A stretch of DNA of 64,000 bases from Sipunculus nudus (Eukaryota; Annelida; Sipuncula; Golfingiida; Sipunculidae). Made by a program: the position numbers and the translations under genes. The DNA lies in NCBI GenBank assembly GCA_026874595.1, contig CM049318.1, positions 37,471,956 through 37,535,955 of the forward strand. The letters run 5' to 3'. The notes beneath the pieces were generated by a model. The model was not told the origin of the DNA. It saw only the letters and a list, made by a program, of their open reading frames with translations, and searched no databases. Positions 25,101 to 34,653 of this stretch are shown here, piece after piece (the stretch's first letter is position 1; every line of letters starts with the position of its first letter).

Positions 25101-25894
25101 GTCGTAAAATTATGTATAAATGTAAACATTGTGATTACCAGACTATTATCCGTTGTAATCTTGCGATTCACAACCGCATCCATCAGGGTAAGGGAGTCTC
25201 GTGTCATATATGTCAGAAAGTGTTTGCAACCAAATCAGCATTGGAAAAACACAAGCAGAGTCATGAAGAAAGCAGAGTGCAGTTTATCTGTGAATATTGT
25301 GGGCAGAATTTGAGCACACAAGCCAGTCTACAGATGCACATTAAACGTCTGCACATGTACAACACAGATTTCTATAAATGCAACTTGTGCTCTTTCACAA
25401 CAGTCATTAAGTCAAGTTTACCACATCATATCGAGAAAGTGCACAATAAGAAATATAAATGTCAGCAATGCGTGTTTCAGACAAACTCTGAGCAAGCTTT
25501 TATCACCCACACAGACTATCATAGTCCTGAAAAAATCTTTCCGTGTCCATATGATAAGTGTTATTTCCGCAGCGCAACAGAATGGGAACTTCACACACAC
25601 CAGCAGGAGATCCATTTGATCAACTCTCCCCATCAGTGTTTCATTTGTGGAAAATTTTTCCGAAAGAAATCTGTCATGAGTCGTCATATTGTGTCGCACA
25701 CCGGAATGGAGGCCTACAAATGTGTGGAATGCGGAAAGAAATTCCGGACACACAGTAGCTATTATCGTCACAAGAAGAAGACAGGTCATGATGCAAACCG
25801 GAAAGGTGTTGCAAGCGTCCCCTCTGACCTGATCCAGGAAGTGGTCCAAGGGATGCATTCACAAACCAACTTAGTGATGTCACTCAATACATGA
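16073..25894 (+). CDS. C2H2 zinc-finger protein, whole gene (three recognisable exons)
   Basis: Joined from exons 16073-16117, 19763-19966 and 23210-25894, all in phase 0, giving about 977 residues. Order: a basic N-terminal tail, a 68-residue segment of unknown fold, a long acidic low-complexity region (about residues 106-185), a Ser/Thr-rich linker, two fingers (about 335-390), a second linker, two fingers very like the first two (about 586-642), then ten more fingers (about 662-944). Multi-finger C2H2 proteins usually bind DNA in the nucleus and act as transcription regulators or chromatin factors; the target here is unknown. No vertebrate orthologue is recognised. An additional exon inside either intron would not break the frame, so the model could be incomplete. 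An alternative in-frame ATG at 16052 would add seven residues. Confidence 0.8.
16701..16960 (+). mobile_element. tRNA-derived SINE, family A, full-length copy
   Basis: The head resembles a tRNA with a clear B box (GGGTTCAATCCCC near 16754) and an A-box-like GAGTGGTAAAACGCTTGG. The body ends with ACAATCCATGTAAAT and a TA-rich tail. A reverse copy lies at 37869-38110 and a 5'-truncated copy at 39813-39905. It sits in intron 1 of the zinc-finger gene. It is not a functional tRNA gene: the cloverleaf is incomplete. Confidence 0.75.
17074..17470. mobile_element. hAT-like MITE with 8-bp flanking duplication
   Basis: The ends form imperfect inverted repeats (TAGTGCTAGGAATCA against TAGAGCTCTGCAATTA on the other strand). 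Flanking octamers GTTACAAT (17066-17073) and GGTACAAT (17471-17478) match at 7 of 8 positions, the target-site length of hAT transposons. No transposase is encoded in the 397 bp. It lies in intron 1 of the zinc-finger gene. Confidence 0.7.
18072..19632. mobile_element. TA-flanked inverted-repeat element (non-autonomous)
   Basis: The left end CACTGTAAAAAATAATTTTC and the right end, which reads CACTGCTTAAATTTTTTTTC on the other strand, are imperfect inverted repeats, each bounded by TA. Subterminal AAGAAAA and CTTATCT motifs are dense near the right end. The 1.56-kb interior has short repeats of CTGCxxxGCAGAAA type and no transposase frame. TA duplication suggests a mariner/pogo-type mobiliser, but this is inference. 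Confidence 0.55.
19763..19966 (+). CDS. Zinc-finger gene exon 2 (68 codons, unknown domain)
   Basis: A pyrimidine-rich acceptor (TTTACCCTTAG) and a consensus donor (AAG|GTAAGG) bound an exon that is open throughout in phase 0. It encodes a compact segment containing TKRGNKFEVDAGDLSSL, DVRVIFMMKSNGTIW and LLQHKKQLL. Its codon use is distinctly more GC-rich than the flanking introns, as expected for conserved coding sequence. The alternation of polar turns and hydrophobic strands suggests a small folded domain, but I do not recognise the family. Confidence 0.85.
20011..20188. mobile_element. pogo/Tigger-like MITE
   Basis: A 178-bp element begins CAGTAAAGCCTCG and ends with the complement of CAGAAAAACCTTG (10 of 13 positions match). 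It is flanked by TA on both sides (20009-20010 and 20189-20190). Length, TA target and CAGTxAAxCCTCG end fit the pogo/Tigger group. It lies in intron 2 of the zinc-finger gene, 44 nt after exon 2. Confidence 0.65.
21165..21445 (-). mobile_element. tRNA-derived SINE, family B
   Basis: On the minus strand the head reads TGGCTCAGGAGTAGAGCA (A box of tRNA type) near 21413-21434, followed by a degenerate B-box region. The body is a GC-richer, non-coding stretch unlike its neighbours. The family is different from the SINE at 16.7 kb. The exact ends are uncertain. Confidence 0.5.
21590..22110. repeat. GACTC/GACTTG-rich dispersed repeat
   Basis: Dense variants of GACTTG, GACTC and their complements (for example ACTCAAGTCC, GACTCGGG, GGACTTGGAC) fill the stretch. 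Such text allows many alternative fold-backs and is typical of an interspersed non-autonomous repeat. No coding sequence was seen. Confidence 0.45.
22111..23209. other. 3' part of zinc-finger gene intron 2
   Basis: No extra exon recognised. A poly-G run lies at about 22315-22338. The acceptor for exon 3 (TATTTTACAG) ends at 23209. Confidence 0.5.
23210..25894 (+). CDS. Zinc-finger gene exon 3 (acidic region and 14 C2H2 fingers, stop)
   Basis: The exon opens after ATTTTACAG in phase 0 and ends at TGA 25892-25894, adding 894 residues. After a short basic start, a GAT-repeat tract encodes a run of ten Asp and further acidic clusters. Fourteen zinc fingers follow: two near 23962-24115, two near 24715-24880 and ten from 24945 to 25790. 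Finger 6 has C2HC spacing and finger 12 has CPYDKC instead of CxxC. Fingers 1-2 and 3-4 are a duplicated module ending HLLTHxDKxxEL. Basic KRKAKGNRHVPKR before finger 3 is a likely nuclear signal. Upstream codons in the same frame (23153-23209) are intron read-through. Confidence 0.93.
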   Translation, partial: SVRPRRTSTKGRHLSASASATQDDDDDDDDDDEEDVDEDDLEIAESADIRDINSSRSGDARDMISDDDDSDGGGDDEDDDDDDGDQEYYPSDDDAADDSDYEVPTKKRFQNTDGKYGDNASSNQSSVSTRSALNSTKLEMDKTAMAPAGDHHTVEKSHNNVDNVIVPETTVDAYVELAAKLCKTTPVTLGQSTYIPGEASTPDVEMMYRDNSNITQGIASVKQSAADNLMSVALTQLLPSTSATSTQSEIKHKCAYCPERYFGSENDKHFHEQCHIDSSDNTFRCRYCDNITEKWDATIQHLLTHSDKLEELKQYNFMTNISPVVKQRTLGGDVTGIWGTLLGSWSAKPGPANHPASSLGESKESLPSNANKMETKMFQEQLKDTVYLNSPSESAGQSIPQDSTGNIQMDDMQMKNSNLNPVFKAAQSENVGNTPTVLPPAVENKSNSWMQYLGASVQKGEIVEDFDEISQEASNPNMLCKKAVKRKAKGNRHVPKRQTYEFKCRYCPQRYYDTQNEVDFHESCHIVRDGKVMPDAFKCKFCDIEKSAWHTLSKHLLTHKDKIDELEQFNFFKSQIGEFRCDKCGKMFRIKSNLFDHKTCAHGEKTVICDICGKILRTNDSKTIKRHMDRCRKIMYKCKHCDYQTIIRCNLAIHNRIHQGKGVSCHICQKVFATKSALEKHKQSHEESRVQFICEYCGQNLSTQASLQMHIKRLHMYNTDFYKCNLCSFTTVIKSSLPHHIEKVHNKKYKCQQCVFQTNSEQAFITHTDYHSPEKIFPCPYDKCYFRSATEWELHTHQQEIHLINSPHQCFICGKFFRKKSVMSRHIVSHTGMEAYKCVECGKKFRTHSSYYRHKKKTGHDANRKGVASVPSDLIQEVVQGMHSQTNLVMSLNT
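23278..23330 (+). repeat. Coding GAT trinucleotide repeat
   Basis: A (GAT)n run, interrupted by GAAGAA, encodes poly-Asp/Glu in the zinc-finger protein. Similar shorter GAT clusters follow at 23407-23510. Confidence 0.85.
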
Positions 25895-26960
25895 GTGAAG
25901 GTCAAGCCAAACATATTCCAGTACTATCATATTACAATATAAAACATGTGTCAATAGAACATTTATATAATAAGCTTATCCTATTTCATTGCAGAAGATC
26001 TTTTTTTCTCATTCCTAAAAACAAGGTTACGGATAACATGCTAAGGAGCTATACGCTATCTGTGTGTACTCTTAGCTTAGTTGTGACGTCTACCATAGGA
26101 AACTCATCAGACCAAGGAGTTTATATTAGAATAACATAAGGATAATCTAACTTAACTGACAAAACATTTTGGTCTACGGGAACGAAAGAGTCATTCCAAA
26201 GTGACGCCAAGAGGATTGAGGACACTCATGCCACCAGTTAGCACTGGAATTAACAGTGGCATCTCTCTTCCATTGATTTAAGAGCTTTATGGCCCCAATC
26301 AGCTATATTTGACACTACCGGATTTGGTTCTCCATTCTCATGAACTCCTAGATCAAACAATTGAGATCTCAAGAAAATACAAGAGCTTGTATTGTTCCTG
26401 AAACTGTTGGCAGCAGGTATACAAGAAAGAATAAAGCCAACGTTTAGTGCTAGACTTAAGATATTCTAAATAAAATCCATGACATCATATTTGCAGAAGC
26501 AAATCAAGTTCTCCCGTCACATGGGAAAAGGTACCAGGAATATGTTTCTTTGACCTGAAGATGCCTTGCTTGTACCAGTCGCCACCAGAGGTCTCTTGTT
26601 TGCACAGACATACTTCCATCATTCTGCAATTTCTGCATTTATGTTCCACTAGATTTCTGGCATAGATCGCAGTCTCGAGAACTCTGTTATGCATTACAGC
26701 ACCTGTTACCTCTTCATATATATGGTTGAAAATATACCTACAATATATATCTCAGGACAAACTCGGGTCCTGTAGAAATGTTGGTCCAACAAGGACAGTT
26801 AATTCCGAGCTTGAATTAGGAAAAACACTGCCTTGTTTATATCAGTAGGATTGCAGTTTTTACTATACTATAATTCAGTCAAAATATCTTAGGCCCTAGG
26901 GGTTATATATGTATGTGTGTGTATATTATAATAAATGTGTTAGTGTACTTGTGACTGACT
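25895..26960 (+). other. Probable 3' UTR of the zinc-finger gene
   Basis: No coding sequence continues after the stop. AATAAA-type hexamers occur near 26430 and 26467, and a good candidate at 26930-26935 is followed by a GT-rich stretch, as expected for a cleavage site. The true end needs transcript data. Confidence 0.4.
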
Positions 26961-27099
26961 CTGTATGTTGTTCAAACAACGTGAGAACAAATTAACTTTT
27001 TTTAGCACGCCCAATCTTTATTTAAAATTAATAATTGATTGAAATTGCAATTAATAATAATAATTATTTTTATTATCAGTGTTTCCGTTAGACAACACC

Positions 27100-28230
27100 C
27101 GATCATTTCTCAGCATCAAACTTAAAATTTACTGCCGGTCTTTTTAGCGAACCTGTGACCTTATGCGATGGCGCAGCGTCCGTACATTAACCAATGCTAT
27201 CTCAGAAACGGTCAGAGCTAGCAGCTCCAAATTGCATGTAAGAATCAGTCACGTGTAAAACTTTATCGGATTGAGCTTATATTTTGGATATCTTCATTAA
27301 CTTCGATTTTATAAGGAAAAAGCTTAAAAACCTATCTTCTCAGAAACTGTTCAGCCAAATTGCCCAATTTCACAGAAATATTCCCAGAAACAATCTCACT
27401 CAAGTTTGTCGAATGGTTCCAGTTTGGTGATTTTTGGCGGAGTTACAGGAAGTTGAACTTAGTTATCTGTCCAAAAAAGCATACTAAAATTTCAGAATCA
27501 GTAACGGCTGGAGCTATCATCACCAAATTTATGCCAATGTTGGTTATATGAGTCGAGTCATATCTCAAATTTAGGAATTGGTGGCGCCACTTGCACTGGC
27601 CTTTTCTGTATGGTGGTCATCAGTGCTGGTATCATACTGAGGGCTACAAAAAAACTTTCTCTGAAACCATATGATCAAATTGTTTAATATAGCACAGATA
27701 TGATCCTAGTTTAGCGCTAACAGCTAACATATATGATAAAATGACACCCCATTATATCTCCATAATTCAGCCAAAAATCATTTATGTGGAACTTTAAAGA
27801 CAATTATCATATGAATTATTCTGTTGATTATTCTTGTAAAATATTAAACAAATTGGCTTCAGTGGCGTCGGTCAAAAACGTTTTGCAGGTTTATAACTCG
27901 TATAGGAAGATGCAGAAAACTGCCCAAGTTCAGCTTCCCGTAACTCGGCCAAAAATCACTGAGCCAAAACCATTAGAACTAACTTGAATTATCATCATAT
28001 GAGGATAATATCTGTGAGACTTAAAAATCTGGCCCAGTGGTTTTTGCGAAGAGGATCTTTTTAGCCACTGAGCTAAAATGGGCTGTTATGACATAGGACT
28101 AAATTCAGCTTCCCATAACTCAGCCAGAAGTCACTTAACAGAGCCCATTTGAACAAACTTCAGGAAGCACTACCCTAGTTCATTTCTGTGCTGAAGGTTT
28201 AACCATTTTATTATATTTAGTAATCTATTT
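27100..28230. repeat. Interspersed repeat with about 180-nt internal periodicity
   Basis: Phrases of the type CATAACTCAGCCAAAAATCA recur near 27763, 27943 and 28119, and AGAAAC(G/T)GT..CAG text recurs near 27205 and 27346. The short open frames within are not gene-like. It resembles the repeated cores of the elements at 52 and 61 kb in style, not in sequence. Confidence 0.5.
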
Positions 28231-30183
28231 AATAATGACAAACAGAAAAGTGCCATTACTCATTGTTCTGACTCGGTTAATGTTAATAAGAAATAGAACT
28301 AGTATGAAAGGTTATTTAGATTTACCGAGTTAAGGAATCTGGAAATCTCTAGCCTATAATCTGTTGATTTACAATTTGGGGTTACCCCGGGCATCGCTCT
28401 TTCACTACAATTTCTGTTAATTATATAAGAAAAAGTTATTTATTTACTGAAGCGGACTTCCTTTTACTAATAATATGAAGAAACTCTGCGGGAACAGAAT
28501 TTATTTCTGAATCAAATTTCTTCACTCAACATGTTCCCGATCAAGAAGTATTTATTGAAAATGAACCATTTGAAGAGGTACTGATATGGGAAAATTCTAG
28601 TTCAAGAAATGAATGACATATACAGAAAACACATCAACAAAGCGAAAACTAGAAAGCGATTGAAAAATAATGAGCAGCAATCATGACGTGAACCATTTAA
28701 AGATTTTAAAACCTTAACTTCTAAATGAAGATTACTCATATTGAAAATGCAATAAACCACCATATTTGATGATTATAACAGCAGTTGTACTAATTTAAGG
28801 GGCTCACATGACATCCGCGTCATTTTTTGTGCATGATTCTGTACTTCCTAAGAAAAAAGCTTCCTTGATGTACATTTCTTTTCTGCCATGAACTCATTTA
28901 AATAAGTAATTAAAACATATTTTCAATGTGAAACAATACGACAATGAATGGTGTGTTCAAAGGTTGTTTTACACTTTGATGACTCACTCCTGATGCAAAG
29001 ATTATCCTCAGATTTGAATTTGGTTGCTTTGTCTTTAACATTAAAATGTAAATGACCTGTGAAGCAGACACTAGATTGAAAGCATTAGTGTTTTCATGAA
29101 AACCATGTTTGACTATAAATATCTTAAGTTAATTCATTCGCAATCATCATATTGTGGCACAAGTTTAACACCTGAGGTATGTTGAAAGCGGTCCAGATGA
29201 AGGTAAGATGGATTTGACCAAATAAAAATTATTGTTATTTCAAGAAATTATTCCGAAAGTTTTCATTTTCTCGTAGCTTGCTGGAGTTAACGTAATATAT
29301 TTGTATCTTTCATTGTGAATGTTGGCAACTTAAAACAAAAACATTTTCCTGGTGAGCCTATGAAACATGCAAAAGTTGGCCATGCTGAATTATAACTTTT
29401 CAAATAAAGTTTAGACCCTGATGCAAAATACAGTTGACGGGCAACAAAATACAAATCTTAACATGTTATCCTGATAAATAGATGCAGCTACACACCTCTG
29501 TAATACAGCTGACGTAAAATACCAAAAGGGTATCCAGAAAACCGCATAGAATTTATCACAAGTAAAGTAAACAAGTTCGATATCCACAGTCCTAGAAAGA
29601 ACACGAGAGAACGGCACACTGACTTAATTGTAGAATATTTGATACACTGTTCTTACAATTCAAAATGATGCCATTTCAAGTACATCTCATCAATGTCAAA
29701 TTGAGCATACAACTGTCATGTAATTTGTGCAGGTATGTTGTTATGTCCTCTTTTCGGATTCTATATAAGAGGGAAACACTTACCAAAAAGCTCTATCATA
29801 AAATGCAAATGGAGATTTGGCACTCGTTACATATTGTATACTCGTGTCTCTACAGAATATATAGAAAACATACCTATGGTAAAAAGTATCATAGCGGTCA
29901 CGTTTATAAGGAATATAAACAGACTAATAGACTGATTTACATTTATATCTATGAATAAGCAGAGTATGATCATTTTTGCCCGCAAAGCACAGGGGGAGCC
30001 CATTTAGATCATCCGTTTCTCCTAGGTTTGCAAGAAACGCATTTGAAATACAATATTATTGCTATAATATGCATCGTAGACCTTTGGGAATGGCATAATC
30101 GGAATCTCCATACCTTGTTACGTAGGAATTGATATTAAGATAAATGAAACTTTATCAGTTTGCAAAAGTAACGTCAAAATGCT
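28231..30183. other. Gene-free AT-rich stretch
   Basis: No coding exon, RNA gene or clear repeat boundary recognised on either strand. Confidence 0.4.
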
Positions 30184-30740
30184 TAAAGCCTCGGTCACAA
30201 CCGGGATACGGTCGCCGTACGGCGAGTGTTTTGGTCCATTCCGTGCGGTAGACGCACGGCAACCATGCGTTTTTCAAAGGCCGCAGGGACTCCGCAACGA
30301 CCGTAACTGACATTAGCGCAAGCGCTTAAGTTGATGCGACGGCCGTGCGTCAGGCAATCACCTACGGGCACCGTACAGTAGACGTACGGAGGTCGTAGGA
30401 TATCCGTGCGATTTTTAACGCCTTCACGGCTAACCGACAGACGTACGGCGTCCCTGCGGCTGTCGTAAGGGGTCTTTGCGGCTTCCGGAAGGTAAGCTTG
30501 CGGCGTCCGCAGGGTTAGCTTACATTACCGTGCGAAGGCCGTGAGAATTAGGAAGTCACCGTGCCGTTCCCGCACGTCGGCCGCAGAAGTATTCCTGCGG
30601 TTTCAGAAACCGAACAGTGATCTACGGTGTGCGGTGACCGCAGCGGGTTGTGACCGAGGCTTAAGTATTCCTGCGGTCCCAAAAACCGTGCGGTACACTA
30701 CGGTGTGCGGTGACCGCAGCGGGTTGTGACTGAGGCTTTA
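30184..30740. mobile_element. GC-rich inverted-repeat element
   Basis: The element begins TAAAGCCTCGGTCACAACC (30184-30202) and ends with its complement at 30722-30740, 18 of 19 positions matching. The interior is far richer in G, C and CpG than any neighbour and is full of TACGG/CCGTACG-type palindromic text. The last 150 nt is a tandem duplication with a 76-nt period (starts near 30590 and 30666), each unit ending in the same terminal motif. There is no coding capacity for a transposase. Confidence 0.75.
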
Positions 30741-33700
30741 GAGTGCCTTTCCGTCCATGCGCCCCCCGTGCGCGTCCCGCACGGTTGAAATCCAACAAGT
30801 GTGTTATCATTGTCCCCTTTCCATATGTGCTGGGCTCGCGTGGGACCCGCATGATGATCTACGATGTGGGATTTCTGCAGGGGCCCGCATGCGGATGCTA
30901 CATGTATATATCAGTAGCAGGCAAATGTCCATGTCTTTGAAAAGAAAAAGGAGCAGATAGAGCTCATTAGACTGAATAAAAAAATATACGACCAGTCTTC
31001 ATGGAGATAGGGCCAGCTCTAGTTAGAGTGTGACAGGAAATGTCCACCATTTAAGCCTGGCTGATGAAGATCATATGTTTACAGATATCTATGTATGTAG
31101 AGAGTCATTTTTTTTATAATTTTAATATTTACCTCATTTGAATAGTGATACGTAATGTTAATGATATTTGTTGTACAATTTACGTTACATTGCAAATAAT
31201 TATGTTTTACTTCGTGCATATTTAACATCTTATATGCCTCAAATGAATAGGTACGCATGGTTATAGAGCAGCTCTTAACGCATTTAAATTCTTTTACATT
31301 TAAAAAAAATATGTTGAAAGTGTCTCGCATGGAGAAATTGTCTTTGCAAGGTATAAACATGCAGCCTGTAAATCAGAAAGACTCCTACATAAAATCCAAC
31401 AGGTTCATATGTATTTAAATATTAGATTTGTCATGACTCAATTTGATAAAAAACGCTAGTAGCAGTAAATGTCTTTAACCTAGTGACCAATCAGTTTCAG
31501 ATATTAGTATTAGAAAAAACTACTACTTTTAAAACTTAAAATTAAGTGGTGTAAATAAACTATTGTCACCGCTAATGAGTGTTGCGAAATGCATGCAGGA
31601 GGGTTCAAGTACTTAAAATAGCCTTTACAATTAAATTACTTTGAAACCAAGGAAGCCCTATTGAAGTTTCATCAGTCAATACACGATTAATTATCACCGT
31701 CGCCATTGTCATACGTTTTGCTATCCTAGTACAGGATACAACAACCTGCCCATACAGTTTGTCAGACTAACATGGAGATCTAATACTCAAAGACAAGGTA
31801 TCCTCCTACTTACTCGTCACTATGTTTTATGTAACACGGAGATCACTCCCTAAGCTTTTATTTTGTTGTACAGGTTATTCCATTTTGTAATTGCAATATT
31901 ATTAAAGGAACTGTATATGGATTATTCCAAAGAAGGATTTAATCACCGAATAAAAGATTCCTCTGCACTCTACTGCAATGCTTATGAAATATTTCAAAAG
32001 CCATTATTACATTCTTAAAATATTCTTGATCACATGTATTATGTTAACTTGTATGTATTTATTACCAGTCGAAAAATTAGCAATGATAAGCTACAGTCTT
32101 TGCACAAAGACGAAAAGATAATTTTATTGTAATGTCCATCAATCAAACTGATTATTCTGTATAATGTTCATAGTTGGATCACAATATATAAAATGTTCTA
32201 TACACTTTAAACCGAGGTTTCTATATTGTATTTACGCACCTATTTAAAGTGGTTTATAACAGCTAAAGCTTATTATCCAATGTAGCATCAACGGAGACCC
32301 TGCTACAAATATCCCCTAAAAGGTAACGACAGACTGGATAATATGTGTAGCAGGTGTGTGCTGTACCTCTGTTGTCTAAGTCTGAAAATAAAATTGCCTA
32401 TGTTTGATAGTTATGTTAAATTTACCGTATTAAAAGGGAGAAAATGTAAGGATGTTCAATAACATTTGTCAGACTTTTAACAATTGAACCAGTACCAAAG
32501 ACGAAAAAAATAAAACTGGTGTTAAAATTATGTGTTCTAACTGCCAATTGTGTTGTACCGACGCATTGGAGAGATTGGAATCTCTGTTTGTCCGCATCTG
32601 ATAAACTATGTGTGCGGATGTTCCATGTTTCTTTTGTTTTCTTACTGTTTCTGCTCTTTTTTCTCTTGATCTACATTTATCCTAAAACATTTAAACATTT
32701 AAATTATTTGGACAAGCCGCCGTTTTCGAGGAGATCATTTTGGATAGCTCTGTGTTTCCGAACAGAAACTTATTGATAACACCCTGGTTAAAACCCTGCC
32801 TTAAAAAATAACTATGCAACACAGCTACCAACACAGTCGAGTCGGTATTCAGCGAGAGTCAAGGTAAACGTAGAAATTCTATCATCGTGTATTCAGTTAG
32901 CTCGAACTTGGGAGATTGAGCGTTGATTGAGAAAAGGTGATCGAACTGTCATCATATTGTAGCACCGATGGATGCACCTCTGTAATGCAGATCAATTCGG
33001 TTGACACCAGATCGCTTTTCTGTCGCCTGATATAGTATGGCAAATCTATAGGACAAGTCTTTTACCTTACTATCCAAAGAATTTGCCCTGATAGTTTCAT
33101 ACCATGGTCTAGTATAATGGGTATTGATATCTGCGCTGTCAGAATCTCAATGCACTATCTTTTATTTTCCATGTATTTTAATCTGTGATTTTCTTTCATG
33201 TTGCTTCTTAGAATATCACTCCAGCAAGAACATATTTTGACACTCAGATTATGCACTTTAACAAAAAGAGTCCGAGAACTATAAAAGAGATATAATTCAT
33301 GTATACATATTTATACACTCGAATATGCAAGCAAATCGATCAAAGTCACATCCAGCATTTCTATTGAAAATTTACTCGGATATCGCACGGATATATATTT
33401 ACCAAACAATTAATATCATACGTTTACACATACCTTAAGAGATTAGCATGCAGTATACAGTCGGTTGCCTATCACTGCAAAACACATTTTTTTTGTAACT
33501 GTCGTATTTTTTGGTCTAAAGGAAAAGGGAAAAGTTCTAGAGAATTGCACGTTGATTTCGTAGGTGGTAAATATAAATAGGCTGATAAATAGGAAAGTGT
33601 TTGGAATTTGATGGAAAGGAAAGTATTACAGTTGTCTCATTGGTTCATTTATCATGCATAAAGATATACTCTTTATGAATTCCGCCAACGCAGACGAAAA

Positions 33701-33877
33701 CCTGCTTTGATGAACTGCATTATGATTCTCTTGAACGGGTTTCAACGGAGCAACAGAGCGTTTGAATGTTGTTAATATTTTAACACATGATAATATTTTG
33801 TACAACAACGAGCATTCGCCTATTTGATCAAATACTACAGGAACTATAATACTTCCTCATCCGATTCTTCGCCATAA
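30741..33877. other. Gene-free stretch, includes 3' UTR of the phosphatase gene
   Basis: GC-rich text related to the element before it continues to about 30900. The rest is AT-rich. A minus-strand AATAAA (complement at about 33161-33166) is the nearest possible polyadenylation signal for the receptor gene. No coding sequence recognised. Confidence 0.35.
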
Positions 33878-33952
33878 TCATTTAAAGTTGGCGTACATGC
33901 TGAATGAACTGATATACTCGTATGCCGTCTGGTGCAGCCATTCATATTGTTC
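33878..33952 (-). CDS. Receptor PTP exon 26 (C terminus of D2, stop)
   Basis: After acceptor TAATTTCAG the exon begins [14 protein letters not shown], the last helix of a PTP domain (compare [14 protein letters not shown] in D1), and stops at TGA 33880-33878 after 24 residues. Phase 0 at its start. Confidence 0.88.
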   Translation of the reverse strand, partial: EQYEWLHQTAYEYISSFSMYANFK

Positions 33953-34586
33953 CTGAAATTACAAAGTTAATGGCTCAGCGTTACAATTTATACAAAACAC
34001 GGATTTAAAAAAAAGTAGAATACTTTTAAACAAATTAGGGCGAAAATAATGTTAATTCAATGGTACAAAAAAAAGGAAACATTATATGGGCCGTTCATAA
34101 ACACATATACTCGGTACATAAGTTAGGTCATTTATGTAAGGGATCGATATTTTTCATAAAACGGCACGAGATGGCAAACCATGCTACAGCAACATTGCTA
34201 TATGACTATTCAATCTAAATTCCTTCGCTCTTCGGGTATTATTTCCCCGAGAATGTCGTGAAAGCTCAAGGTAAGTTACCAGGTTTGTTATAAACAGTGG
34301 TTGGCTCTTCCTGATCAGCTGCACGGCGTGGAACACGTCCACTTCCTGTTCTCTTACTATCTTGTCACAAACGTGACACAGACAGAGATACAGCCCGGTC
34401 TCTGCCGCACCATACCTAAATATTAACAAGACATAATCAGGTATAAATGGTCAATTAAATGAACGATACGGGCACTGCTCTTTCTATTTCTATTTATTAT
34501 TGCTTAAAGTACATTAAATGAAAAGAAAAGAGGAAATTGATAAAAAATGGAACTTTAAGTAATTTATATATATATATATATTTATA

Positions 34587-34653
<67 letters not shown>

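Noticed and set aside
24897-25313. Alternative-frame open frame of 138 codons
   Set aside because: Shadow of the zinc-finger coding exon, as are the antisense frames over 24.0-25.9 kb.
32519-32776. Plus-strand open frame with one hydrophobic segment
   Set aside because: Hydrophobicity comes from a T-rich stretch; no splice context or family was found.
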